From NCBI GenBank assembly GCA_039881045.1, contig JAYWVB010000024.1, positions 248,001 to 312,000 on the forward strand: a stretch of DNA of 64,000 nt, read 5' to 3'. Origin of the DNA: Chaetomium olivaceum. Lineage: Eukaryota > Ascomycota > Sordariomycetes > Sordariales > Chaetomiaceae. Below, piece after piece: positions 23,095 to 34,392 of the stretch. A program made the translations under genes and the position numbers. Within the stretch, counting starts at the first letter, position 1, and every line of letters starts with the position of its first letter. A model generated the notes under the pieces. It was not told the origin of the DNA, made no database searches, and saw only the letters and a list, made by a program, of their open reading frames with translations.

Positions 23095-23874
23095 ATGGTG
23101 TCCCTCCACTCCCTTGTTATCGGTGCCGTCGCACTCGTGGCAGCGACTGTCAATGCGACCGCCACGCTCAGCAGATCGCCGACGGCCTCCAATCGATTAC
23201 CCAGAAAGCCGGAGACCTCCAGGCCCCGGCGCAGAGCATTTCTACTGTCAACGCCCCCTTGATTGTCATCGGCCAGGGCCCTTTCCCAGTTTGTCTTCGC
23301 CTACCTTACTTTTCAAATACCGTCTTCATCTTCTAACACATTGTAGCAACTTATTACAGGCTTCACCGAAATCGTCACAACTACCAAAGCCTTGACGGAC
23401 CAGTTGAATTCCCCTGAGCCAAGCAAGCGTAGGGGTAGGGCTGCTGCCGGAATAGTTAGGCGTGGGCCTGATGACGACTTGGTTTTCGCCGCTTACTACC
23501 AGGTAGCTTGATTCTCGTCTCCTGTGCTCGTACAACATTCCTTTTAACTAACTCTTTCTAGATGGTCCTTGGTTTCCAACAACTGCTCAACATCATGATC
23601 GACAAGGCTGGGATTCTCGTGGAAGTCCCCCTCGTTGGCGGGCCTGTTGCTACTGTCCTTCGGGACGTTGAGGCTGTTATCAACGTTAATCTCCCAGTCA
23701 CTCCCTTCGTTCATTAGCAAATGACACTAACATGACGATAACGTATCTTAGAGACTCTATTTCGCACTGATCGGCAAAGTAGAAAGCCGCGCCCGGGACT
23801 TCCAGAGCGAGACAAACTCCCTGCGTGTCACCCTTGCCATCGCCATCAAGGAGTACGAGGGCTTACAGATTTAA
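23095..23874 (+). CDS. HsbA-like cell-wall/surface-binding protein, one frame break
   Basis: Four exons: 23095-23288, 23347-23502, 23562-23684 and 23752-23874, with clean GT-AG introns of 58, 59 and 67 nt. The first frame encodes a signal peptide (MVSLHSLVIGAVALVAATVN). Directly after it, at about 23155, the frame shifts by one base, and the mature part starts HAQQIADGLQSITQKAGDLQ, followed by VIGQGPFP, LITGFTEIVTTTKALTDQL and VLGFQQLLNIMIDKAG. This helical pattern is that of HsbA/galactomannoprotein-type fungal proteins, which bind hydrophobic surfaces and may recruit hydrolases. With one base added at the break the protein is 198 residues. Three intact downstream exons argue for recent damage or a sequence error rather than old decay. 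Confidence 0.7.
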
Positions 23875-26600
23875 CGTGGAGCGGCGGTATTCGATGCAGT
23901 CAAGCCTGGCCGCCGTATTTGTTAATGGCTTCAAGAATAACATAGCCTAGGTTAGGTACCAAACGGGCTGCTCAGAAGGGTGCGGGGTGGTGACTGCCGG
24001 AATCTGATAGCGGCATTGAGAGGAGAGATCAAGCGTACAACATCAATTTTGTGTCCCTAAATAGACAAGGTATCAGGTAGCTTGTCCTTGCTTAATAAAT
24101 AGCTGTTACCGACAACTAGAGGCAGGCAATAAATATGGTCTTGGAAAGGTTGGGGCGCCATCTGGCGGAGTCAAAAGAATAATTTGGAGAATGGGAGCAT
24201 CAAATATCCCTGAAGAATCCAGATGTGCTTGGCTGCTGCCCTGTAGACGACATTGGTTGGTAATATTAAGTCCTCGGCTCTTGAGATCTCCAAAACTTCG
24301 TTAGTTTGACTAACAGTTACGTAGCTATGCACCGGCTATGCACTCACCTACGTAGGTACATAGTTCATAATATGCAATATGCAAGATGGGAGCGTCGTAC
24401 TCTAGGCTATCAGGTGCTGGTCTGCGGTTGTGCTTCCGTTTGGAGACTTGTCCGCGTAAGTGCCGGTGGAATGAAGTAGTAACGCTGGAAGTGATTATGT
24501 TAAAAGCCGAATTCCGGTTCGACAAGTTTCCTAGCGGCGTAGCCAAACGGGCGCCAGGTTAAGGTTTGGCACATTTCGTCTTCGAGGCGAAAGTTGTAGC
24601 GATGTCGTAGTATATCGAACCTCGACACCGGTTTTTTTTCGAGTCGCTGCATGGATGGGCCGAGACGTCGCCCAAGAATGACCTGGGTAATCCGGTCCAG
24701 GCGGACACGGCAGTATCGGGTGGTGCCCCAGTCCCAAAAGCCCCAACGCTCGAAGAGTGTATTGGATAGCTGGGAATGTGGCCGAGGGTGGTAAAATCGC
24801 CAAAAAGGAAGATGTCCAGCCACTATCCGACAAACCCGGGCCGGCGAACGCAAACGTTATAGCGAGCTGTTTCAAGTTGCGAGATTCTAGTACCAGCTTT
24901 AGAACGCGTAGACCCGCGCTGAATCAGGGCTGACGAGGTTGGTTTCGACACCGGCCTGAATCACTCCAGAGGGCGGACCTAAGCGATATCTGATCCATGC
25001 TCAACCATCTCTGGAACCTACCGTGTAAAAATAGCAGTGACTTGAGCACCTAGGTTTCTTAATCGACACCCCGCGGCCTGTTGGGGGTCAACAAATAATA
25101 GAGTGTCTGTATAATAATCACAACGACTTCTACTAAGTCCCCGAGCACAGCAATACCAAAAAGAAAATCCGCACCATCGCACACTCGCGACTCCTAGGTA
25201 GGTACCTATGTAAGTGCGCCAGGCAAGTTTCTACTTTCCTTTGACCATCGACAGCTAGTGTAGTAATTGCACGCTACGGCTATTTCCTTCTCGGCGAAAT
25301 ATGCACCTTTGGAGGAACGTAGAAGCCATCGTGGGCCGTCGCGTCGGAGTTGAAGGAGTGTGGATCCTGTACCGACCTGATGCCAAAGCGGCATGAATCG
25401 CATGATATGCTGAGTGTGCTGAACGAGTGCTTGGTCATGTCGCCCACATCAGGGGGCACCGGAGGTTGGACCCGTGGAAGTCACGCGGAGAGCGGCTCCC
25501 CACATTGCATTGCAGAGACGCATTGTGTATGACTTCCTGGTGCTGGGGATCTCCAACGGCATCTCCTGCGTGGCTCAACCGGCCGCTCTTGGCGATGAGT
25601 CGGTTGCGGGTGCCCCTGAGAACCCCGGAGGACCCCGCCGGACTATATGTGGAAGAGAGGGTCCAGCGAGAGTGACATTCCAGGCGATTGTCGCCGAAAG
25701 AGAGACCGGCTCCACCAAGCTAATTGGTGCGCCTAACGCGAACCAGCATTAGGGCAGGGTTGTGGAGCGCGGCAGCTGCGTCGACGAGAGTTTGTAAGGC
25801 AAGCTCCAACGCCCATGGCACGAGAGCGGTAAATGGCTCCGCGGCTCCGTCAGTTCCCACGCCGCATCAGGGTGCGGTAGCCTCCTCCGCGTCGGAACAT
25901 CGGCGACAAATCCGTTAGCGGGGCCGATCAAGGGCGAACGCGAGTTGACACATCTAAATACTCCGACTGGTCGACGTCTTTGTCAAGGGCCAAGAACCAC
26001 GTGCCGTCGGAGATCCCCGTTCACAGCCTTCTCGCGCGGTTGGTTGCCTTCCCGACCTGGAAGGGAGCCCGACAGTCTTCACTCGCATCGGGCCAGGGAC
26101 TACGCATTACATCGCCACATGCGGTTACGGTGCGATCCTCCCAAATTTGTGTGGCCAGTACCAAGATACTGTGCCGCCGATCGGCAAGTGTAAGCGTGGG
26201 ATGCAAGTATAAGATACTGTTATATAGTAGTGTACAACGAATATCCCAAACCTCAACCAGACGCATTGCCAAGCATAGTGCCAAGTGGCACCGTCGAGTT
26301 GGCGCTCACATGGCGTTGGAGACCTGGTCAACCGCGAGGCAACGGTTTCCCTGTCGACCAACATTCGGGAACGCCGGGAGGTTCTCCGTCGTGGCTCCGA
26401 AAGAATGACTAAAAGGGAACGGACGCTACACTACGCAAAGTCGTACCAAGACAGACCAGAGGTAGTATACGGACAGAATAGGACGAATCATGCGGATCCC
26501 CGCTCATACGTGCCATAGCTGAAATAGTTGAAATACCCCGATCAACAGGCCGATTGAAGAGAGTTTTACCAGCCGATAATCATCAGCAGTACGAGTCAAC
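23875..26600. other. 2.7 kb gene-poor region
   Basis: No supported gene. Frames at 24500-24875 (minus) and 25427-25752 (plus) read as shadows or old relics without family resemblance. CCTAGGTAGGTACCTATG-like strings occur near 25195-25212 and 24350, similar to others in the window. Confidence 0.45.
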
Positions 26601-27938
26601 ATGCGTTCCTTTGCTCTCCTCGCTGGCCTACTCGCCACCGCCTCGGCTCTTCCTGCGCTTGAGCCGCGGCAGTCTGGCAACCCCTTCTCTAGCCGCACCC
26701 TGCTCGTCAACCCAAACTACAGCCAGTCGCTCGAGCAAACTCGCCAGGCCTTGGTGTCCGCTGGAGACCAGACTAGTGCCGGCAAGGTGAAGTTCGTTCA
26801 GGAGAAGGTCGGTACCTTTGTCTGGATTTCGAACATTGCCCTCCTGGCCGATATCGACGAGGCCATTGTCAATGCCCGTGCCGCGAAGGCCAAGGGCGAG
26901 AACCCCATTGTCGGTCTTGTTCTATACAACATCCCCGACCGTGACTGCAGCGCCGGCCACTCTTCCGGTGAGCTGAGCTTGGCCCAGAATGGCCTCGCTC
27001 GGTACCGCACTGAGTACGTGCAGCCGTTCGCCCAGAAGCTCAAGGCAGCTTCGGATCTCCAGTTTGCCGTCGTTCTCGAGCCCGATGCCATGGGCAACAT
27101 GGTCACTGGCACAAGCGCCTTCTGCCAAAACGCCCGTGGACCCCAACAGGACGGTATTGCCTACGCTATCCAGCAACTCCAGGCCAGCAACGTCCACCTC
27201 TACCTTGATGTGGCCAACGGCGGTTGGCTTGGCTGGCCGGACAACCTCAAACTGAGTAAGTCTCATTCTTCTATGCTAGTGTGCGGAAGAGAGAGGGGCG
27301 TTCACTAACCAACCACCACCTCATCAGCCGCCGACGTGGTCGCCACCATTCTCCAAAAGGCAGGCGGCAACAACCGCATCCGGGGTTACGCCAGCAACGT
27401 CTCCAACTACAACCCCTACAAGACGGACAAACCGCCGGCCTACACCGAGGGCAGCCCGTCGCCGGACGAGTCCCGCTACGCCGACAGCCTCGCGGCGGTC
27501 TTCGGCCCGCGCGGCCTCCCGACCAAGTTCATCATCGACCAGGGCCGCGTCGCGCTCGACGGCGCGCGCGAAGAGTGGGGCGAGTGGTGCAACGTCTCCC
27601 CCTCGGGCTTCGGCCAGCCCTTCACCACCAACACGGGCAACGCCAACGTCGACGCCATCGTCTGGATCAAGCCCGGCGGTGAGTCCGACGGCGAGTGCGG
27701 TATGGCGGGCGCCCCGCGCGCCGGCGCCTGGTTCGACGCCTTCGCGCAGATGCTCGCCAAGAACGCGCATCCGGACATCACCGCCGGTGGCAACAACGGC
27801 GGCGGCAGCAACCCGAACCCCGGCGGTAACTGCGCGGCGAAGTGGTCGCAGTGTGGAGGGCAGGGATGGACCGGCCCTACCTGCTGCTCTGCGGGCACTT
27901 GCCAGGTGTCTAACCCGTGGTACTCGCAGTGCTTGTAA
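26601..27938 (+). CDS. GH6 family cellulase with C-terminal CBM1
   Basis: Two exons, 26601-27255 and 27328-27938 (72-nt intron, GTAAGT donor), 421 residues. A signal peptide (about residues 1-16) is followed by LEPRQ, then the GH6 catalytic barrel: LVLYNIPDRDCSAG (Asp115 a likely catalytic residue), VVLEPDAMGNMVTG (Asp162), HLYLDVANGGWLGW, FIIDQGRVALDG and VWIKPGGESDGECG. A Gly/Asn/Pro linker leads to a C-terminal cellulose-binding module (CAAKWSQCGGQGWTGPTCCS to the end). GH6 enzymes invert the beta-1,4 bond and act on cellulose outside the cell. Most fungal GH6 cellobiohydrolases carry the CBM1 at the N-terminus, so this orientation points to a distinct GH6 subgroup; endo versus exo action cannot be settled from sequence alone. 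Confidence 0.93.
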
Positions 27939-28129
27939 GGTAGTGGACCACGCCATGCCGACTCCAAATTCAAGGAGGGATAAATACACGCCAGCTGGAT
28001 GACGCGAAGATCTGTCAGCTGAGGGGGCAAGGATTGTTTTGGACGGCGATTGTTGAGAGCGTTTCCCGGGGCGGACTGCCAGGCCACTGAGGCGAGGTAT
28101 CATACCAACCTCAAGACCGCCGACCACTC

Positions 28130-28370
28130 TCGAAGTGGGTTTTGGCACTTGCATGATCACTCTTGGGCAGCGACCCCCAAGTCGTTAACGACGGCGGCGA
28201 GGAGAGAGTGGGAGGTAGAGAAGATCTGTGACCACAGGCCGGGGGACGACGGCGACCTGGAACTGCTTGTGAGATGGAAAGGCGGAGAGGGGACATAGGA
28301 GCCTTACGAGAACGTGGCAGAGACGGAGCACTTGACGAGCATGAGCACCTCATGGCCGGGTTGTGTAGAT
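28130..28370 (+). pseudogene. Chromodomain gene relict
   Basis: REWEVEKICDHRPGDDGDLE and LLVRWKGGEGT form the first half of a chromodomain, with the usual E-V-E and V-R-W-K-G residues. The next codon is TAG at 28296-28298 where chromodomains have Trp (TGG), followed in frame by EPYENVAETE. One base further on the frame shifts again (ALDEHEHLMAG continues in another frame). Chromodomains bind methylated histone tails and also occur in retrotransposon integrases; which kind this was cannot be said. A TGG to TAG change is what repeat-induced point mutation would produce. Confidence 0.6.
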
Positions 28371-28556
28371 ATTGCCCGAAGTATTACCTCGGTGGCTTAT
28401 CTCGTCATCTACATTTAGACCGCAGACGGGGAATCTCAATGGCACCAATGTTTGACTACGGTCCCTTTCTTCCGACGCTCTTGGCGCCACAGGTACACAA
28501 CACGCCCCATATCAACGCCTTCATGGCCTAACCACGAAGCGGATTTTACCTATGGC

Positions 28557-30649
28557 TTACCTCCGCTCAAATTTCAGATACACCTTATGCTTTCCCGTGA
28601 CGGCCACCATGCCCTTGGTCCCCGGATACAGCGTCTCGTCTACCACACTCGACTTGTAGTTTGTGTAAATAGCGGCAACAAGGTGTCTCATCACTGCACA
28701 AATTCATTCTGTTAACAGATGGACATGGCTCGGATGATCAACCACTACTCACACTCGACGGCAACATGCTGTCCAACACACCCCCTGGGCCCTCGACCAA
28801 AAGCAAAGAAGGGCTGCTTGCTCATGCCGTTTTTTCACTCTCGTCAAACCACCGCCAGGGGTTCCACTGCAGCGCGTCAGGGTACAAGTCGTTACGGCGG
28901 TGGATCAGCCAGGCAAAGTAGCCGACACGGATCCCGGGCGGCAGATTCTTGACGGGCCCCACGGTGGATTTGGTTCCTGCCGGTGTTGCGCGCGGGTCCA
29001 TATTGGGCTGGTTGTTGCGCAGCCGAAGGCTCTCCCGTATGATGCCGTTGAGAAGCGGGAGCCGCTCAAGCACGTCGGGCGCGGGCATCTCTGCGGACCT
29101 AAACTCGGCGGGGCTACCGGGGAGGAAAAAGGGGTTTTGGACCGACAAAAGCTCCTGGTGGAGGGCTTCCTGGATGTCGGGGTGGCGCGAGATTTGGTAA
29201 AGGAGAAAGGTGGATGTGATTCCTAGATTGGTGTTGGTCAGCAAAATGGAACCATGGAATATTCCCATGACATGGCATTCTACGGTAGTAGCCCGCCGGC
29301 GTGGGAGGGGGGGTAAACGTGCCAAATGCTTCTCTCGCAGCGACTGTGGCAAAACGGTCACGGTCAGCGAAAGGCCCGTCGGTTTGATGGTAAAGTCTGT
29401 ATGATCTCACCTAGATGGTCAAGACATTCACTCGCCAGCTCGAGCGTCTGGGCCCAGTCAGGGTTGAATGGCTCACTCGCCTTCGCGCCCCCTTTTTCTG
29501 TTGCTCCACCAACCCCGTTGTTCCCAATGACAACAGCACCGTTTTCGTTGATGCTATAGCCGGCGTCCCGCGCCACACCATTCCTCACGGCCCGCAACAC
29601 CACCCGGCAGGTGCCCTGCCTCAAACTCCCCCCCACCACTCTCGACGCGCGAAAGGGCCCGCTCGGTATCGACAACCTTGTCCACGGCCCAGTCCTCAAA
29701 CTCCTTTCTTGCCTCGTCGTGTCCGTCGGGTAGCACCTTGCACCGCAAAACCTTGCGCACAAACCACTTGACCGACTTGGGACACTCCATGACCCAGAAC
29801 ATAGCGTCGGAGGGGTAGATTAGCTCAAACAGCTCCATCCAGCGAAGGAGCGAGCCCCGGTCGGTAACGTGGTTGAAGCCGCGGGGCAAGCCAAAGACAA
29901 AGCCCGACATGAAGCTAAGGATGTAGTATTGCATATGGGAGGACATCAATCCCAGCCGCTACCGTGCTCTTCTCGCTCGTCGCACCGGGGCCGGCGGGTG
30001 TGCTTTTCCAATCCGACTGGGTGTCGGCCGCCGTGGGAGACAAGATGGACGGCAGCAGCCGTCCCAAGAGAATCTCGCGCAAAATGGCGCGCACGTGCGG
30101 CGACGTCTGCAAACAAGGCTTGTTGTAGACGTGGGCGATGCGCCGCCGTCGGGGCGACTGGTCTGATGCGGTGAGAGAGCTAAACATGTTTTGCGACCTA
30201 TTCCATCCCCAGGTGTGTGTGTGCTATGGTCAGTTCAAATCGCCCCTGCACCAAGATAGGAGAAGAGGAGAGAAAAGGAGATCGCACCCGTGGTTTACAA
30301 AATACAAGTAGCTCTCGTGTCTGTCAAAGTTGTGTGTGCCCACGCCGTAGGCGCACTGGACGCCCTCTACTGAGTTGACGGCCATCTCCCGCGGCCCCAG
30401 GCGCACATAGTCGCCCTTGCGCGCAAAGGCCGCAGCAACGACGGCAAACTCGCGCTCGTTATACCGCTGCCATTGCATCCACAGCGACGTGACATGGCAG
30501 AGCGGGTGGGCCGCCGGGAGACTAGCAAGCGGCGAAAGGAAGACAGGGTGGATGATGAACTTGTAGAGCACAAAGCAAAATGTAGCGGCGCTGGCCAAAA
30601 GCCAGAGCGGGGACGTGTTGTTGGGAAGGAGGAGGGAGAGTAATGCCAT
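28557..30649 (-). pseudogene. Cytochrome P450, decayed
   Basis: The gene starts at 30649 with an ER membrane anchor (MALLSLLLPNNTSPLWLLAS). Recognisable parts follow: YVRLGPREMAVNS, an intron at about 30287, then RRRRIAHVYNKPCLQTSPHV, MSGFVFGLPRG, LNGIIRESLRLRNN (ExxR of helix K), PDALQWNPWRW, the haem loop FFAFGRGPRGCVGQH, and a last exon ending HKVYLKFERR at 28557. Breaks: a shift near 29945, another near 29620, one at the A run at 28830-28836 just before the haem loop, and the I-helix AG-x-D-T-T motif is absent between LASECLDHLG and ITSTFLLYQISRHPD. The missing I-helix motif would cost oxygen activation, so this is called a pseudogene. It sits 1.5 kb from the amidinotransferase gene. Confidence 0.75.
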
Positions 30650-32123
30650 CGCTCGTTGTTACTCTCGCTGGTAGCAGAGCCTGGTTCTGGACGGGAACAA
30701 CAAGAGACGAGCGTAGTACTCGCCAAAGCCAGTCCGGTTCTATACAGACACTTCTGCCCCGTAATAAAGGTCGTAGAGGACTTGTTGTCTAACGTAATGC
30801 AAGACTGTTCGACAGTGGACGCACCCGCTGGCAGCAAACGTGATTCCCTTCCGTGATTCCCTTCCATGATTCCCTTCCTAAATCCAACAAGTACAGTAGG
30901 CACATGCGCAAGCACAACAACACGACAGCTGAGCAGAGGCCATACCAGTCCTCGTCTCGACAAATAGGAAGACGACCCGGCCATCTCGTGGAACACTGTG
31001 AATTGGAAGGCTGCACCCTCGGCGTACTGCATCAAATCCATCGCTAACAGCGGCAGATCGGTAGACGGAAGAGAAGCTGTGGAAGGGGAAATCCAATGAA
31101 AGTGTCTGAAGGCCTCGTTGATCCAACCGGGCCTGGACAGCGACGTGTCACTCGAGCCGCGGATTCCCTCCCGCTCGCCCCGGTGTGGTTTTGGTGTGCC
31201 GGAGCTAATGCGTGACTTGCTATGATCTCTGCGTTTTCCCCTCATGTTGTGCTCCGAGACCTCAGTTGAGTTTCCTTTGCAGATCCATCTTGCATCGGCG
31301 TCCCGGTCCGGAGAGGTCATGGCGATCCGAAGAGATCCAGGCAGCCACATACCTACCAAAGAGGAAAAAGCCTCCACAACGCGGGGTGGATGAAGGCGCT
31401 TTAGTTCAACCCTAGTAAGACATGTTACAAAAGGATGCAAATCAATTGAGGCCAAGTCTTTCCAGGCCCAACAACGTATACCGCTCTCTATAGAACCCCC
31501 CTGCGGTAGGGTATTAAAAGCTGAATTAGCGGTGTGAGTGTAAATGCTGCAATAACTGCAAAAGCTTCATGCAGGTGGTTACGGAACAGTGGCAACTCTC
31601 GTCTTCCATACGCTTCCCGGTTGTCGGCGCCGCGAAAATAGAAAGAAACGATTCGGGAGGGCAGCACGAATCGTTCGAATTGACGCAATCCAATGACCAG
31701 CTGCCGTCATGCTTCAGCTGCACTGGCAACCTCGTTTCTGCATGCACCGAGCTGTTAGATAATGGAAATACGTTTTACATAACGAGACCGGTGTGAAGAG
31801 AACGACCTAGTGCATGAAGTCGGTGTCGATGTGGCACGCAAAGGGAAGCGCGGTTGAGAACATCACCTGTGCAGGACCGGATGACGATATGCGATGCCGG
31901 CATCCGCAGCTGGCGTAGGCAGGAGGGGACTGCTCAGGGGTAAGGACCAGATCTAAAAGTAAATAAAGAATGCTCCGTTGCGAGTATAGACGGCATCAAC
32001 CCAACCACGACCGACCAGCTTCCAACCCATTGTATGCCTGACTGAGTTTGACCACCCTAAACTACTCGTCTCAACACGCCGCCCATTTGCTTGTATTCTC
32101 TTAAGCCCAGGGGCCATCCCAGC
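30650..32123. other. Region between P450 and amidinotransferase, possible unidentified coding remnant
   Basis: On the minus strand, stretches such as VELKRLHPPRVVEAFSSL (followed by a GTAGGT donor-like site near 31353) and AFRHFHWISPSTASLPSTDL then LLAMDLMQYAEGAAFQF (about 31090-30975) look coding in composition. They could belong to a further member of the cluster. No complete gene or family is recognised. The rest is probably the divergent promoter between the P450 and the amidinotransferase. Confidence 0.3.
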
Positions 32124-33504
32124 ATGTCGTCGTCTTCCCAGTCCCTCTCTGCCCCTACCTCCTCGTCTTCGTCCCTTGCCGATGTCAGGTCAGGCTCGGA
32201 ATCACCTCCAAGCCAGGGGTTGTCTCCCGAGCAGGAGCTGGAACAGCAGCAGCTAAAGCCAGGCTACACTGCTACCCCACGCCTCATTGACGCGTCGGAC
32301 GAATGGTCCCCCCTCCGGGCTGTCATTGTCGGGCGCGCCGAGCACTCGGCGTTTCCGTCGGAGCCGGCGCACATGATTGGCGAAACCATGCCGACACCGC
32401 ACCAGCACCATTTCCGGCCCGGGCACGCTTTCCCGCCCGAAATAACGGCGGCAGCCACAGCTGAGCTTGACCACTTTGCCGGCTTGCTCCAGGATGCGGG
32501 AATCCGCGTGTACCGGCCGCGCCAGGTCGACTGGCTGGCCGAGGGCGGCTACACAGGGGCCATGCCGCGCGACGGGCTCATGGTCGTGGGCAACACGCTG
32601 ATCGAGGCGCCCTTTGCGTGGCGCTGTCGGCGCCACGAGATTCGCCTGGCGTATAGCGACATTCTGGACGAGCTGATGCGCGACGGTCCGACGAAACACG
32701 CCGCCAGAATCTGCCGTGCGCCGACCATCGTTGGCGAGGACACCATCTACGATGGGCTTCTTGTTCCGTCTGTCGATCAACTCGGGACAAAAACGCTGAA
32801 CGTGCAGACCAGAGTTCAGAGTGGGCAATCAACGACTCGCGTCCCGCCTTTGACACAGCCGATTTCATGCGCTTCGGGCGGACCGTCCTCGGCCAGCTCA
32901 GCCACGTTAGAACGAGAAGGGCGTGTCGTACCTCCGATCCCTTCTCCCGCCCGGCCACACGCTCGAGATTGTCCAAGTCACGGACCCGCACGCCATGCAC
33001 ATTGACGCCACCATCCTGCCCCTCCGCAAGGGCCTGCTGGTCTACAACCCGGAGCGCGTCACCGAGGCCGCCCTCCATCGGCACGCCGTTCTACGTGACT
33101 GGGAGCTGCACGCGTACCCCTTTGTCCCCAAGGCGCGAGCCGAAGGCCCGCCGAGCTACATGTGCTCGCCCTGGCTCGTGCTCAACGCGTTGAGCCTCGA
33201 CGAGAAGCGCATTGTCGTCGAGCAAGACGATGTCGAGTTCGCCAACTGGCTGCGAACCCGCTTCGGCATGGAGCCGATCCCGGTGCCCTTTCGCCATGTG
33301 CACAGCATTGGGGGCTCCTTCCACTGCGTCACGGTAGATCTGGTGGCGGGGAGGAGTGAGCCATTCCATCTGCTTGTTCATCACAACCCAACACTGGCGA
33401 ATGAAGCCAGGGTGAACGGAAAAGCTTTGGGCATATGGCCAGCCATTTTGCTGTGGATGGACACAACACCAAATAGTGCATGGATAGGTTCCTGTAGTTA
33501 CTAG
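32124..33504 (+). CDS. Arginine:glycine amidinotransferase-like enzyme, two frame breaks
   Basis: ATG at 32124 opens a Ser-rich leader, then the amidinotransferase fold: DASDEWSPLRAVIVGRAEHS, GAMPRDGLMVVGNTLIEAPF and WRCRRHEIRLAYSDIL. The frame shifts by one base near 32787, where EWAINDSRPAFDTADFMRFG carries the Asp of the active site, and again near 32912, after which PHAMHIDATILPLRKGLLVY (catalytic His) and HVHSIGGSFHC (catalytic Cys) follow. The Cys-His-Asp set of the AGAT/StrB family is therefore encoded, but in different frames. Each break equals one missing base; the corrected length is about 460 residues. The family moves an amidino group from arginine to an amine, making guanidino compounds. 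The C-terminal 50 residues are unlike the family, so the real 3' end may lie after another intron. There is no intron in the main body. Confidence 0.7.
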
Positions 33505-34392
33505 ACGAATTGCAGTTTTGGATTCTAACACGTCTGGTGCACGGTGAATCTTGACACGAGTACATGTGCGATGGCATCACGAACGAAAAAGCACGGCATC
33601 ACTATCCTCATCGTCGTCATCATCATCACGGCAGGTGAATTGCCGTATATACTATACACCCCGGCTTGCTTGGCTGAGCAAGTTCTTCTTGAGAAAAGAA
33701 TGGGATGGGGGCGCCGACGGGTGCGAGATTGGCTGGCATACTGGGAAGGCTGATGGGCGCTGTCTCATTTTGGTGTGGATGGCGGCTCATGGTTCATCGC
33801 TGGATCATCCCACCATACCGGGACTGTGATGGCGAATATCAGCTTGTCTTCTCCGACGCCGCACAGGAGTGTCTCGGACAAATACATGTCGAGGTATTCA
33901 TGACCCCACTAATCTTTTGGGATTTTCTTTTCTCCCACTCTTTCATTGGAAAGGCGCGGATCCAGTGGCCAGTCGAGAGACATGGGGAGCTGAGACATGA
34001 GGAGAGACATGGAGAGCTGAGACATGGGACAGCCCAACCAAAAGCCGGCGGTGTGGCAAAGACGGCCCTTTTTATTGCATATTGGCATCAAAGTTACCGA
34101 ATTACAAGCGGCATCACATGGCTGTCTCGGTGGTCGGAGGCAAGACAACTTGGAAAAAGACTTCTGAGCGGCTAAGACATATGGGAGGATATGACAGAAG
34201 ACAACGATGTGGAACAATCTCGCGCACACTAGCCTCTTGGGTGTTTCCTTGATTTGTTTCATCGATCTGGCCATTTTCTTCTTGTAAGTGCTGCTGTTGC
34301 TAGCCACCTAGGTACCCAGTACGACAATACATGCACACGTCCTTTTGTCCCTCCTCCCACTCTACGTTTCAACACACGCTGCAGCATCAGAT
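33505..34392. other. Intergenic region
   Basis: Between amidinotransferase and transporter, same strand. A short direct repeat of GAGACATGGGGAGCTGAGACATG-like units lies at 33980-34030. No gene. Confidence 0.5.

Noticed and set aside
27324..28160. 278-aa minus-strand frame opposite the GH6 second exon
   Set aside because: Shadow of GC-rich GH6 codons; the plus strand has clear GH6 and CBM1 motifs.
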